Source: Streptomyces sp. NBC_00440
Lineage (GTDB): Bacteria > Actinomycetota > Actinomycetes > Streptomycetales > Streptomycetaceae
Reading direction: 5' to 3'
Assembly: GCF_036014215.1 (NCBI RefSeq)
Contig: NZ_CP107921.1
Span: forward strand, 8,338,969-8,402,968
Length of the DNA: 64,000 nucleotides
This document shows, piece after piece, positions 1 through 9,257 of this stretch; position 1 is the stretch's first letter, and each line of letters begins with the position of its first letter. The position numbers and the translations under genes are program-made. Under the pieces are notes generated by a model. It saw only the letters and a list, made by a program, of their open reading frames with translations, made no database searches and was not told the origin of the DNA.

Positions 1-657
1 CAGGCGCCCGCCCGCAGAGCACTGGAGCGTGACGAGCACGCGGTGGAGCTGTGGAAGAAGGAGGTGTGGCCCCGGGCGAAAGGCTCGCGGCGGCCTCTGG
101 GGCCTGGATCGTCTTCGAGGACGAGGCCGGCTTCTCGATGACGCCGCCCCGTGCCCGTAGCTGGGGCCGGCGCGGGCATACCCCCGTCATCCGCGTGCGT
201 GGCAGGTCCCGCCGCCGGACCTCGGTTGCCGCGCTGTGTTGCTACAAGGCCGGCGAGAAGAGCCGTGTCATCCACCGGCCCCGCACGTACCTCCTGCTCA
301 AGGGCGCCCGCAAGAGCTTCTCCTGGCAGGACTATCGCGACCTCCTGGTGTGGGCACACATCCAGCTCGACGGACCGATCGTGGTGGTCTGGGACAATCT
401 CAACACCCATCTGGCCGCGGGGTGAAGCGGTACGAGGCCGAACACGACTGGCTCACCACCGTCCGGCTTCCGCCGTATGCACCGACCTGAATCCGGTCGA
501 GGCTGTCTGGTCACTCGTGCGCAGAGCAATGGCCAACACCGCTTTCGCCACCCCCGACGACCCCGACCGCAAGCTCCGCAGCGAGTTGCGCAGGATCCAA
601 CTCCGGCCCCGCCTCATCGCCACAAGACTGGCCATCAACCCACCGACCCCGCCTTGA
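1..657 (+). pseudogene. IS630-family transposase, frameshifted and 5'-truncated by the window edge
   Basis: DDE transposase remnant. Three reading frames must be joined. Bases 4-90 give a helical stretch with ERDEHAVELWKKEVW, bases 51-425 carry FEDEAGF and VVWDNLNTH (first and second catalytic Asp), bases about 420-490 continue RYEAEHDWL, and bases 488-657 carry DLNPVEAVW (catalytic Glu) and the C-terminus. At least three frame changes make it non-functional. The element ends within about 20 bases after 657, where it abuts the interrupted acetyltransferase gene on the other strand. IS630 elements insert at TA; I did not identify the inverted repeats with confidence. Confidence 0.85.
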
Positions 658-667
658 AAACCTCAGT

Positions 668-1119
668 AACTCGGCGCGTACCGAGGTCAGCAGCCAGCAG
701 CGGCCGCCCGGTGCGTCGGCCGTCACGGTGTCGAGGAGCGCGGCCCCGACGCTTCGGCCGCGTGCCGCGCCCAGTACGGCGAGTTCATCGACCTCCCGTG
801 CTCCGCACAGCCAGGCGGCGGTACGCTCAGCGCCCAGTGAGGCCGTCACCTGCGGATAGCAGTGGTCGGCCGGGAACGCGGCGGGCGTGGTCCAGGCCGT
901 CGCGAAGCCCAGCACGACGCCACCGTCCAACGCCAAGGCCGCTACGAACCCGGGGCGTATGACGTCAGCGGCCAGCCGTGCTGCGAATCGGCCCGCCGCC
1001 CCCTCGTCCTGCGACCAGGGCGTGGCGCCGAACGCCTCGGCGTACACCTGCCGCACGCCCTCCACGTGGCCCAGCAGTTCCGGGCCGGGCACGCGGCGGA
1101 CGGCGGTGGCGTCGCTCAT
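668..1119 (-). pseudogene. GNAT acetyltransferase (RimI-like), C-terminus lost to IS630 insertion
   Basis: The first 150 or so residues look like a GNAT N-acetyltransferase: VDELAVLGAARGRSVGAALL resembles the acetyl-CoA binding loop, followed by WLLTSVRAE, where a family member would continue with the Phe-Tyr-rich last strand. Homology stops at the IS630 edge near 668; beyond that the frame runs into transposon DNA to a chance stop at 511. The start (1119) overlaps the stop of tsaD by 4 bases, so the two were co-transcribed. A RimI-like acetyltransferase beside tsaD is a common bacterial pairing. The truncated protein is probably inactive. Confidence 0.75.
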
Positions 1120-2189
1120 GCCGCTCTCGCGGCAGTGCGGGAGACGGGGTGCAGGGCCGCGTACTCCAGCGGCGCGGACGGGTCGATCGAGACATCCAGC
1201 GGGCCCGGCTGGGCGCCCGCCCGGACCAGGAGGTCACCGACAGCAGCGATCATCGCGCCGTTGTCGGTGCACAGCTTCAGCGGCGGCACCCGAAGAGTGA
1301 TCCCGGCGGCCGAGCAGCGTTCCTCGGCCAGCGCCCGCACCCGTGAATTGGCGGCCACCCCGCCCACCACGACCAGCGTGCCCACCCCGTGCTCGCCGCA
1401 GGCCGCCACCGCCTTACGCGTCAGCACATCCGCCACGGCCTCCTGGAGGGAGGCCGCCCCGTCGGCGAGCGGCAACTCCTCGCCCCGCAGCCGGTACTGC
1501 TCCGCCCAACGGGCAGCGGAGGTCTTCAGCCCAGAGAAGGAGAAGTCGTAACGCGCATCCCGCGACCCGCTCAGCGGCCGGGGAAACGCCACCGCCCGCG
1601 GATCGCCCTCCCGCGCGGTGCGGTCGACAGCCGGCCCACCCGGATACGGCAGCCCGAACACCCGGGCCACCTTGTCGAAGCACTCCCCGGCCGCGTCGTC
1701 GATGGTGTCGCCCAGGTGGACGATCGGATCCCGCGCCAGGTCGCGCACAAGCAGCAGCGACGTGTGCCCGCCCGACACGATCAGCACCATGCACGGGTCG
1801 GGCAACGGCCCGTGCTCCAGGGTGTCGGCCGCCACATGACCCGCCAGGTGATGCACCCCGTGCAGCGGCACGCCCAGCGAGAAGGCCAGCGTCTTCGCCC
1901 CGGCCAGCCCGACCTGCAACGCACCCGAGAGACCCGGCCCCGTGGTGACCGCCACAGCACCGATGTCCGACATCCGCAGCCCGGCCCGCTCCAGCGCCTC
2001 CCTCACGACGGGAACGAACGAGTGGACGTGCGCCCGCGCGGCGATCTCCGGGACCACTCCACCGAAACGGGCGTGCTCGTCCATGCTCGACGCCACCGCA
2101 TGCCCCAGCAACTGCCCGTCACGCACAAGACCGGCGCCCGTCTCGTCGCACGAGGACTCGATCCCGAGCACCACCGCAGAACCCACCAC
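1116..2189 (-). CDS. tsaD: tRNA N6-adenosine threonylcarbamoyltransferase TsaD
   Basis: Transfers the threonylcarbamoyl group onto A37 of ANN-decoding tRNAs, working with TsaB and TsaE in the cytoplasm. The 357-residue length is normal. The N-terminus [14 protein letters not shown] and the metal-binding motif HHLAGHVAA are intact, as are [36 protein letters not shown] and the C-terminal [10 protein letters not shown] and CTDNGAMIA. The start is GTG with AGAGG upstream. A perfect match to the Nur box lies 26 bases before the start, so the gene may respond to nickel. Because a GNAT remnant follows it and no tsaB or tsaE is nearby, this may be a second, metal-controlled copy; that is inference. 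Confidence 0.95.
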   Translation of the reverse strand: MVGSAVVLGIESSCDETGAGLVRDGQLLGHAVASSMDEHARFGGVVPEIAARAHVHSFVPVVREALERAGLRMSDIGAVAVTTGPGLSGALQVGLAGAKTLAFSLGVPLHGVHHLAGHVAADTLEHGPLPDPCMVLIVSGGHTSLLLVRDLARDPIVHLGDTIDDAAGECFDKVARVFGLPYPGGPAVDRTAREGDPRAVAFPRPLSGSRDARYDFSFSGLKTSAARWAEQYRLRGEELPLADGAASLQEAVADVLTRKAVAACGEHGVGTLVVVGGVAANSRVRALAEERCSAAGITLRVPPLKLCTDNGAMIAAVGDLLVRAGAQPGPLDVSIDPSAPLEYAALHPVSRTAARAA

Positions 2190-2214
2190 AACCTCTTTCG
2201 CACATCAAGCGTAG

Positions 2215-2231
2215 TTGCAACCTATTTGCAA
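2215..2231. promoter_or_regulatory. Nur-type operator (nickel uptake regulator box)
   Basis: TTGCAA-CCTAT-TTGCAA, an exact match to the 6-5-6 pattern known for the Streptomyces nickel-responsive Fur-family regulator Nur. It lies just upstream of tsaD. The rest of the 243-base gap up to the substrate-binding protein gene (2433) shows no ORF. Confidence 0.7.
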
Positions 2232-2432
2232 TAAGGTACGCCGTCGCGCCATGCCGCGACGAGGGAAGTGGGAACCACGAAGGAGGCTCAGACGCCCTCT
2301 GGTTTTCCCCTCACTCCGGCAGATCTCGCACTGGAGAAGCCGTACCGACCGGGGCCGCGGCGACAGCGGGAGACGTCGACGCTCCCGCAAGCCACTGTTT
2401 TCAGCAGCGGATTCGGCCCCGCCGCCTGACCC

Positions 2433-3440
2433 TCAGGAGCCGTCAGTGCTTTGGCGCAGGTACGCGCCCAGCCGCTCGATCGCCGAGGGGTTGCGCGGGC
2501 TCTCGACCAGATCGGCGTAGTCCAGCGTGTAGATCCGCTTGTGCTTGATCGCGGACACGTTCCGCAGCGGCGGGTAGGAGAGCAGGAACTTCTTCTTCTG
2601 CTCCGCGCTCGTCGAGCCGTAGTCGTTGATGACGATGACGTCCGGATTCCGCTTCACGACCGTCTCCCAGCCGACTGTCGTCCACGAGTCCTTGAGGTCG
2701 TGCAGGAGGTTGACGCCCCCGGCCTCGCTGATGATCTGCTCGGGCGCGGCGTAGCGGCCGGAGGTGAACGGCTGGTCCTGGCCGCTGTCGTAGAGGAAGA
2801 CCGAGGGCCGGCCCGTGCCCTTGGGGGCCTTTGCGTGCACGGCGGCAACCGTGGCCTTGTACTGCTTGATCAGCTTCTGGGCGCGCTTCTCGACGCCGAA
2901 GATCCGGCCGAGGTTCTCCAGGTCCGTATAGAGCGCGTCGAGCGGCGGCATGATGCCGCGCGAGGTGCTTGTACGGGCGTTGCGGCAGGACTCGGTGAGC
3001 AGATACGTGTCGATGCCGTCCTTGTGCAGCTCGTCCGGTGTCAGGACGTTCTCGTTGAATCCGTAGTTCCAGCCGGCGAAGACGAGGTCGGCACGCGCGT
3101 TCAGGGCGATCTCCTTGGTGATGTGGTCCTTGGAGAGCCACTTCACCTTGTCGTACGCGTCCTTGTACGGCAGGCCGACGAGGGAGCCCTTGTCAGCGGG
3201 CATGACATAGCCCGCCATGCGGCCCTCCAGGCCGAGCGCGAACATGAGCTCCGTGATGCCGACATCGTTGGTCACCACCCGCTCGGGGCGCTTGTCGTAC
3301 GTGACCTGCTTGCCGCAGTTGGTGACGGTCACCGCCGGGGACTTCGCGGCCTTGGAGTCGGACGCGACCTTCGCGCCACAGCCGGTCAGCGTGAGAGCGG
3401 CGGCGAGGCCGAGGGAGGCGGAGGAGATGAGCTTGCGCAC
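2433..3440 (-). CDS. btuF: Cobalamin ABC transporter substrate-binding lipoprotein (BtuF-like)
   Basis: A 335-residue extracytoplasmic binding protein of the FecB/BtuF class. The signal peptide ends in a lipobox LTLTGC with the lipidated Cys at residue 21. The mature part starts with NCGKQVTYDKRPERVV, typical of periplasmic-binding fold type III proteins, and has a helical backbone in its centre. GTG start, with GGAAGG upstream. It is third in an operon behind permease and ATPase genes headed by a cobalamin riboswitch, which is the reason for assigning a corrinoid ligand. From the protein alone, a siderophore or other metal chelate could not be excluded. Confidence 0.85.
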   Translation of the reverse strand: MRKLISSASLGLAAALTLTGCGAKVASDSKAAKSPAVTVTNCGKQVTYDKRPERVVTNDVGITELMFALGLEGRMAGYVMPADKGSLVGLPYKDAYDKVKWLSKDHITKEIALNARADLVFAGWNYGFNENVLTPDELHKDGIDTYLLTESCRNARTSTSRGIMPPLDALYTDLENLGRIFGVEKRAQKLIKQYKATVAAVHAKAPKGTGRPSVFLYDSGQDQPFTSGRYAAPEQIISEAGGVNLLHDLKDSWTTVGWETVVKRNPDVIVINDYGSTSAEQKKKFLLSYPPLRNVSAIKHKRIYTLDYADLVESPRNPSAIERLGAYLRQSTDGS

Positions 3441-3461
3441 GGGGGCCTTCCGGAAGGGGTG

Positions 3462-4223
<762 letters not shown>

Positions 4224-4288
4224 AACTCCTCCTTCACATCAAGCATCGGAACGGGGACAGATACGGGTGCGCTGCGGGAGGCGCGGCC

Positions 4289-5368
4289 TCAACGGCCTGT
4301 CAGCGCATGGCCCCCGCGCCGCATGAGCAGCAGGAACGCGGGCACACCGAGGGCGGCCGTGACCACGCCGACGGGCAATTCCGTCGGTGCGAGCAGCACC
4401 CGCGACAGCACGTCGGCCCACACGAGCAGGACCGCCCCGGCGAGCGGCGCGACCGCAAGCACCCGCTGGTGCGACGCGCCGACGAGCATGCGTACGAGGT
4501 GTGGAACCATCAGCCCGACGAAACCGATCGCCCCGCTCACGGCGACCACCGTGCCCGTCACAGCCGCCGTCACGACGAACAGCTCACGCCGCAGCCGGTC
4601 GGGCGGCACACCCAGGGCCGCCGCCGTCTCGTCGCCCATCGAGAGCGCGTCGAGCGAGCCCGCCCGCAGCTTGAGCCACAGCCACCCCGCCAGGACCGTC
4701 CCTGCCGCCAGCGGAACTTTCGGCCAGGTCGCCCCGCCCAGGCTGCCGAGCAGCCACATCATCGCTGCACGAGCCGCCTCGCCCCGCTCGGCGCCGAAGA
4801 CCATGACGGTCGTGACGGCCTGGAAGCCGTAGGCGAGCGCGGTGCCGGTCAGGATCAGCCGCAGCGGGCTGAGCCCGAGCGGGGAGCGGGCCACCGCGTA
4901 GACGATGAGGGTCGCGGCGAGCGCCGACACGAAGGCGGAGAAGGAGAGCGCCCAGACGCCGAGACCGGCGAGCGCGCCGAACAGGATGACCGCGTTGGCG
5001 CCGACGGCGGCGCCGGAGGAGATACCGAGCACGAAGGGATCGGCAAGCGCGTTGCGCACCAGTGCCTGTACCGCGACGCCGACAGCGGCGAGCCCCGCGC
5101 CGACCACGGCGGCCAGCACGACGCGCGGGAAGCGGATCTCCCACACGATGGTGTAGGCCCCCGCATCGTCGGTGCCGAGTCTCCCGCCGCTGAGGCCGGC
5201 CCACATGAGCCGCAGTACCTGCCCCCAGCCCATTCCCGTCGCTCCGAGCCCGACCCCGCACGCGAGCGAGACGATCAACGCGAGTGCGAGTCCGATGACC
5301 AGTTGCGCAGTAGGTATTCGTCCCCTTGGGACAACCTCGGGGGCAGAGGGGGTGGTGGTGCGGGACAC
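4289..5368 (-). CDS. btuC: Cobalamin ABC transporter permease (BtuC-like)
   Basis: FecCD/BtuC-family permease with about nine or ten membrane helices; family hallmarks include PRVVLAAVVGAGLAAVGVAVQ, NALADPFVLGISSGAAVGA and GAIGFVGLMVPHLVRML. The open frame extends upstream to 5605, but that part lies inside the riboswitch. I chose GTG at 5368 (VSRTTTPSAPEVV). An ATG at 5380 is possible, but there the GGAGG touches the start codon. The protein would be 359 residues, normal for the family. Translation or transcription is expected to be shut off by B12 through the upstream riboswitch. Confidence 0.9.
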   Translation of the reverse strand: MSRTTTPSAPEVVPRGRIPTAQLVIGLALALIVSLACGVGLGATGMGWGQVLRLMWAGLSGGRLGTDDAGAYTIVWEIRFPRVVLAAVVGAGLAAVGVAVQALVRNALADPFVLGISSGAAVGANAVILFGALAGLGVWALSFSAFVSALAATLIVYAVARSPLGLSPLRLILTGTALAYGFQAVTTVMVFGAERGEAARAAMMWLLGSLGGATWPKVPLAAGTVLAGWLWLKLRAGSLDALSMGDETAAALGVPPDRLRRELFVVTAAVTGTVVAVSGAIGFVGLMVPHLVRMLVGASHQRVLAVAPLAGAVLLVWADVLSRVLLAPTELPVGVVTAALGVPAFLLLMRRGGHALTGR

Positions 5369-5473
5369 GGTGGCGCACATCCTCCGGGTCGGTGCCACCG
5401 GTGGAGAGCGCAGGGCACCAGAAAAGCCCGGGAGCTCTGGGGATCCTGCTCGCAGTCCGCGGCGAGCGGTTGA

Positions 5474-5599
5474 CGGGTTGCACACCTGCCGCGGGTGACC
5501 GGACTCGCGTGACCTGGCAGGCCACACACACCGTTGCGGGACAGCGCCGGACTCGCACCGGCTTCCCCCGCGGGAGGCAGGCGCAGCGTAGCAACCCGG
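5474..5599 (-). promoter_or_regulatory. Cobalamin (adenosylcobalamin) riboswitch
   Basis: On the minus strand the leader carries the B12-box core AGCCGGTGCGAGTCCGGC (about 5545-5563), followed by GCTGTCCCGCAACGGTG and later GAGTCCGG and GGCAGGTG. The outer stem is visible: CGGGTTGC at the 5' end (5592-5599) pairs with GCAACCCG at the 3' end (5474-5481), and CCTGCC pairs with GGCAGG just inside. These are the conserved landmarks of class-I cobalamin riboswitches. It sits about 105 bases before the permease start, so it should control btuC, btuD and btuF together in response to corrinoid levels. Confidence 0.92.
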
Positions 5600-5662
5600 A
5601 GACACCGGTCCACCAGGTGGATGGTGCCCGCTTGAGGGGCACGGCCGGCTCCCGTGTGCGGC

Positions 5663-5696
5663 GACTGGTCATGTGACGCGCATCACGTGGCCAGTC
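5663..5696. repeat. Long imperfect inverted repeat between divergent operons
   Basis: GACTGGTCATGTGA, six bases, then TCACGTGGCCAGTC: 14-base arms with two non-Watson-Crick positions. It lies between the riboswitch-controlled operon (leftward) and the copper operon (rightward), about 105 bases before the first copper gene. It could be a repressor operator for the copper operon or a transcription barrier; there is no T-run on either side. Confidence 0.55.
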
Positions 5697-5800
5697 GGGA
5701 ACGCGGGCGCGCCCGCATCCGACTACTGGCAAGACACCGTGCGCCCCATAGCCATGGCATGGCGCTGGGGGAGCGGTGGCCGGCACGATCGGGAGAAGCA

Positions 5801-6076
5801 GTGAGCCAAGTCCATGGAGGCGAGCAAGCCTCCGCGTCACCACCGTCCTCCGTGCACCGTTCGAGGCTCCGATGGCTCCCGCCACCTGCGCTCTTCGGTT
5901 TCGTTCTGTTGCTCGCGGCGATGTTCGGGCTTTCGTACGCCGTGGGTCAGGCGGTCGGTCCGGTCGCTCCCGGCATGCACGGGACGAGCAGCGGTGGCGG
6001 TTCCGGCGGGCACGGCGGCGGGCCGGACTCCGGTGACATGGGCGGGATGGACATGGGACACGGGAGCGGTGGCTGA
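5801..6076 (+). CDS. Small membrane protein with His/Met-rich tail, first gene of copper operon
   Basis: About 91 residues from the GTG at 5801 (GGGAGA upstream); a longer start at 5760 is possible. One membrane helix is formed by LFGFVLLLAAMFGLSYAVGQAV. The C-terminal tail is rich in Gly, His and Met (GMHGTSS, GGHGGG, DMGGMDMGHG), a pattern of surface copper binding. Its stop overlaps the ATG of copA (TGATG), so the two are translationally coupled. I know no named family; a role in handing copper to or from CopA is inferred from context. Confidence 0.7.
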   Translation: MSQVHGGEQASASPPSSVHRSRLRWLPPPALFGFVLLLAAMFGLSYAVGQAVGPVAPGMHGTSSGGGSGGHGGGPDSGDMGGMDMGHGSGG

Positions 6077-8364
6077 TGGGGACCGTACCTGTGCCGTCCT
6101 TGACGGTCACCGACATCGAGGTCGGCGGGATGACGTGTGCCGCGTGCGTGCGGCGCGTGGAGAAGAAGCTGGCCAAGCTCGACGGGGTCGCGGCGAGCGT
6201 GAACCTCGCGACAGGCAGAGCGCGGGTCAGTCATCCTGCCGACGTCAGCCCGCACGAGCTCGTCGCCGCCGTGGAGCAGGCGGGATACACGGCCCGCCTG
6301 CCCCGGTCCGACAAGGAGGGAGGGACGCGGGGAGACGACGAGGAATCGGCGGCGGACCGCGCCGAGCGCTCGCGGCTGGTCGTGGTCGCCCTGCTGTCGG
6401 TTCCTGTGATCGTGCTGTCGATGGTCCCGGCGCTGCAGTTCCGTAACTGGCAGTGGCTGTGCTTCATGCTGGCCGCGCCGGTCGCGGTGTGGGGCGCGTG
6501 GCCCTTCCACGAGCGGGCGCTGCGCGGGGTGCGACACGGCGCGGCGACGATGGATTCGCTGGTCTCGCTCGGCGTCCTGGCGTCGTTCTCCTGGTCGGTG
6601 TATGCGCTGCTCTTCGGCGGCGCGGGCCGGGTGGGGATGCGGATGCCGTTCACGCTGGTGCCATCCGCCGCCGACGGGGCCGCCCACCTATATCTGGAGG
6701 CGGCTGTCGGGGTCCCGTTGTTCGTGCTCGTCGGCCGGTTCCTGGAGGCGCGGGCACGACGGGGGACGGGAGCCGTGCTGCGGTCGCTGGCCCGCCTGGG
6801 GGTCAAGGACGTCGCAGTGCGTGAAGGCCGCAGCGAGCGGTTGGTGCCCATCGAGCAGCTCGCTGTCGGCGACACCTTTCTGGTACGTCCTGGCGAGCGC
6901 GTCGCCACCGACGGTGTCGTCGTGGAGGGCAACTCGGCTGTCGACCGGGCGCTGGTGACCGGTGAGAGCGAGCCGGTCGAGGCAGGCCCTGGGGACAGGG
7001 TGATCGGGGGCGCGGTGAATGCGGGCGGGATGCTGGTGGTCTGCGCCGCTGCCGTCGGCGCGGACACCCAACTGGCCCGTATCACGCGGATGGTGACCGA
7101 TGCGCAGGCGGGCAAGGCGCGGGCGCAGCGGCTCGCGGACTCGGTGGCCGGGGTGTTCGTGCCGGTGATCCTGGCGCTGGCGGTGACCACGCTGGGCTTC
7201 TGGCTCGGCGCGGAGGCCGAGGCGCAGGCTGCGGTCACCGCGTCTGTGGCGGTCCTGGTCGTGGCTTGCCCGTGCGCGCTGGGGCTTGCCACACCGACGG
7301 CGCTGATGGCCGCGACCGGGCGGGGCGCCCAACTCGGAGTACTGGTCACCGGGCCCCAGGCGTTGGAGGGCTTGCAGCACATCGACACCGTCGTGCTGGA
7401 CAAGACCGGCACGCTCACCTCGGGCCACATGAGTGTCGCCCGGGTCACCGTCGTCCCCGGCGGTCCGGCGGAGAGCGACGTGTTGCGCTTGGCCGCGTCG
7501 GTCGAGGACGGATCGGAGCATCCGCTCGGACGGGCGATCACCGTGTATGCCGTGCGCATGCTTGCTGATGAAGTGTTTTTGCCGGTAGGGGATTTCGTGG
7601 CTGTGCCCGGCTTCGGTGTACGCGGCGTGGTGGAGGGGCGGCTCGTGGAGGTGTCCGCCGTCGCCGAGGATCTGCCCAGCACGCTCGGCGATGCGTTGCT
7701 GGCTTCTGAGGAGGCGGCGCACAGCGCCGTGCAGGTTCGCGTCGACGGGGTGGTCGTGGCGCTGATCGCGGTGGGAGACGTGATCCGCCCGGGCAGTTAC
7801 CGGGCTGTGGACCGGCTGCGCCGGCTGGGAGTGCGCCCCGTGCTGGCCACCGGTGACCGGGAGGCTCCGGCCCGTGCGGTCGCGTCCCAGCTTGCCATCG
7901 ACACGGTCCACGCTGCCTGTTCGCCCGAGGACAAGGCTGCGCTGGTCGCCGTACTCAGGGCCGAGGGCCGCCGGGTCGCGGTCGTCGGTGACGGCGTCAA
8001 CGACGCGGGGGCCCTCGCGTCGGCCGATCTCGGCATCGCCATGGGCGCGGGAACGGATGTGGCGATCGGCGCCGCCGACGTGACGCTCGTACGCGGCGAC
8101 ATCGAGGCGCTGGCCGACGCTGTGCGCCTGTCCCGCACGACGCTCGCCACCATCCGGGCCAACCTGGTGTGGGCGTTCGGCTACAACGTCGTGACCGTGC
8201 CGCTGGCCATGGTCGGACTGCTCAATCCGATGCTGGCGGCTGCGGCCATGTCGGTCAGCTCGGTCCTCGTCGTCGTCAACAGCCTGCGGCTGCGGGCCTG
8301 GCAACCCGCGCCCACCGCTGCCCGTACGCACAAGCCCCGGCAACGGGCGGGAAGCAACTGGTGA
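6076..8364 (+). CDS. copA: Copper-translocating P1B-type ATPase
   Basis: A 762-residue pump expected to export Cu(I) from the cytoplasm. One N-terminal heavy-metal-associated domain has GMTCAAC (Cys 21 and 24). The membrane metal site is CPC (398-400), in VACPCALGLATPTALM. The phosphorylation motif DKTGTLT has its Asp near 442, the nucleotide-domain motif is SEHPLGRAI, and the hinge is GDGVNDAGALASADLGIAMG. All catalytic motifs are intact. The start overlaps the preceding small gene and the stop overlaps the following gene (GTGA), giving a tightly coupled three-gene operon. Confidence 0.96.
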   Translation: MGTVPVPSLTVTDIEVGGMTCAACVRRVEKKLAKLDGVAASVNLATGRARVSHPADVSPHELVAAVEQAGYTARLPRSDKEGGTRGDDEESAADRAERSRLVVVALLSVPVIVLSMVPALQFRNWQWLCFMLAAPVAVWGAWPFHERALRGVRHGAATMDSLVSLGVLASFSWSVYALLFGGAGRVGMRMPFTLVPSAADGAAHLYLEAAVGVPLFVLVGRFLEARARRGTGAVLRSLARLGVKDVAVREGRSERLVPIEQLAVGDTFLVRPGERVATDGVVVEGNSAVDRALVTGESEPVEAGPGDRVIGGAVNAGGMLVVCAAAVGADTQLARITRMVTDAQAGKARAQRLADSVAGVFVPVILALAVTTLGFWLGAEAEAQAAVTASVAVLVVACPCALGLATPTALMAATGRGAQLGVLVTGPQALEGLQHIDTVVLDKTGTLTSGHMSVARVTVVPGGPAESDVLRLAASVEDGSEHPLGRAITVYAVRMLADEVFLPVGDFVAVPGFGVRGVVEGRLVEVSAVAEDLPSTLGDALLASEEAAHSAVQVRVDGVVVALIAVGDVIRPGSYRAVDRLRRLGVRPVLATGDREAPARAVASQLAIDTVHAACSPEDKAALVAVLRAEGRRVAVVGDGVNDAGALASADLGIAMGAGTDVAIGAADVTLVRGDIEALADAVRLSRTTLATIRANLVWAFGYNVVTVPLAMVGLLNPMLAAAAMSVSSVLVVVNSLRLRAWQPAPTAARTHKPRQRAGSNW

Positions 8365-8888
8365 CCATGTCTGGATCGATCGCCGGGCCTGCACGGCCGG
8401 TGCGGCGGCTCAAACAGTCCGCGTTCGCCGCTGCGGCGCCGATGGTGGCGTGTGTGGTGGCCCTGGGTGGGCTCACCGCCTGGACTTCCCTCGGTCACGC
8501 CGGTACGCCGCCCGACGTGGCCGTCACCCGGGCCCGCGTCTTCCGGACGACGGGCGGGACTCCCGAGACCGCAGCCTTCTTCCGGATCGCCAACCAGGGC
8601 GGATCGGCTGATGAGTTGACCGAGGTGACCTCGCCGTCCGTGCCGGGCGGGATCAGGCTGAGCCGGCACCGGATGACGCCGGACAGTGCGGCCTACCGCG
8701 ACGCCGTGGACCGGCTCCAGGTGCCCGCCCGGGGCACGTTGGACATGACGCCGATGTCCAGCGATGTGACCGTGCCCGCGGGCCAGGGATGGCGTGCGGG
8801 CGACCGGATCTGGTTCGACCTGCATTTCGAGCACAGCGGTACGGTGCGGGTACAGGCGGAGGTCGTCCGGCCCGGGAGTGCGGACTGA
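8361..8888 (+). CDS. PCuAC-like copper chaperone, membrane-anchored
   Basis: About 175 residues from the GTG at 8361 (ATG at 8367 is the alternative). One N-terminal membrane or signal segment (AAAAPMVACVVALGGLTAW) is followed by a domain resembling the PCuAC/DUF461 periplasmic copper chaperones: ETAAFFRIANQGGSADELTEV, then HRM, a spacer, and LDMTPMSSDV. The classical H-M-X10-M-X21-H-X-M ligand set is only partly recognisable, so some ligands may be changed. It would act outside the membrane, delivering copper to acceptor proteins. It overlaps the copA stop by four bases. Confidence 0.75.
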   Translation: MTMSGSIAGPARPVRRLKQSAFAAAAPMVACVVALGGLTAWTSLGHAGTPPDVAVTRARVFRTTGGTPETAAFFRIANQGGSADELTEVTSPSVPGGIRLSRHRMTPDSAAYRDAVDRLQVPARGTLDMTPMSSDVTVPAGQGWRAGDRIWFDLHFEHSGTVRVQAEVVRPGSAD

Positions 8889-9257
8889 AATGACGGGCGG
8901 TACATGCGGGCAACCTCAGATTTCCGTGCGCCGTAATTCGAGTTGGTCGGCCGCGACGACCGCTCGGTTCCCGTGAGGGAGAAGGAGAATCCTCACGGGT
9001 GGTGGAAGTTGCCCGTGACTTCTGAAGTCGCAGTTCCTGTGCCAGCATCTCCACTGCGGGCGCGGTGGAATTCGCCTTCCCGAGCGCGCTCCGTACTCCT
9101 GTCGGCTGCAGCGATCGCCACACCCCGACCCGGTGCGGGGAGCAGCCGACGGGAATTTCCTTTCTCTCGGATATATCGGGAACCCGTACGCGGCGCAGCC
9201 CGACTACTGCTTCGGGGCGATCGAACGGCCCCTGCCGTCCGTATTCGAGGAGCGCGT
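8889..9257 (+). promoter_or_regulatory. 369-base leader before second ABC importer, with strong hairpin
   Basis: No gene is visible. A perfect hairpin, CCCGTGAGG with a 12-base loop and CCTCACGGG (8970-8999), could terminate the copper operon or act in a leader; no T-run follows. A second short stem is CCCC...GGGG near 9122-9145. I looked for cobalamin-riboswitch landmarks here and found none. Confidence 0.45.

Noticed and set aside
5369..5605. N-terminal extension of btuC up to an ATG at 5605
   Set aside because: The region is the cobalamin riboswitch and its expression platform; the encoded residues do not resemble a permease.
8889..9257. A second cobalamin riboswitch before the second importer
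   Set aside because: No B12-box core or pairing stems were found on the sense strand; only ordinary hairpins.
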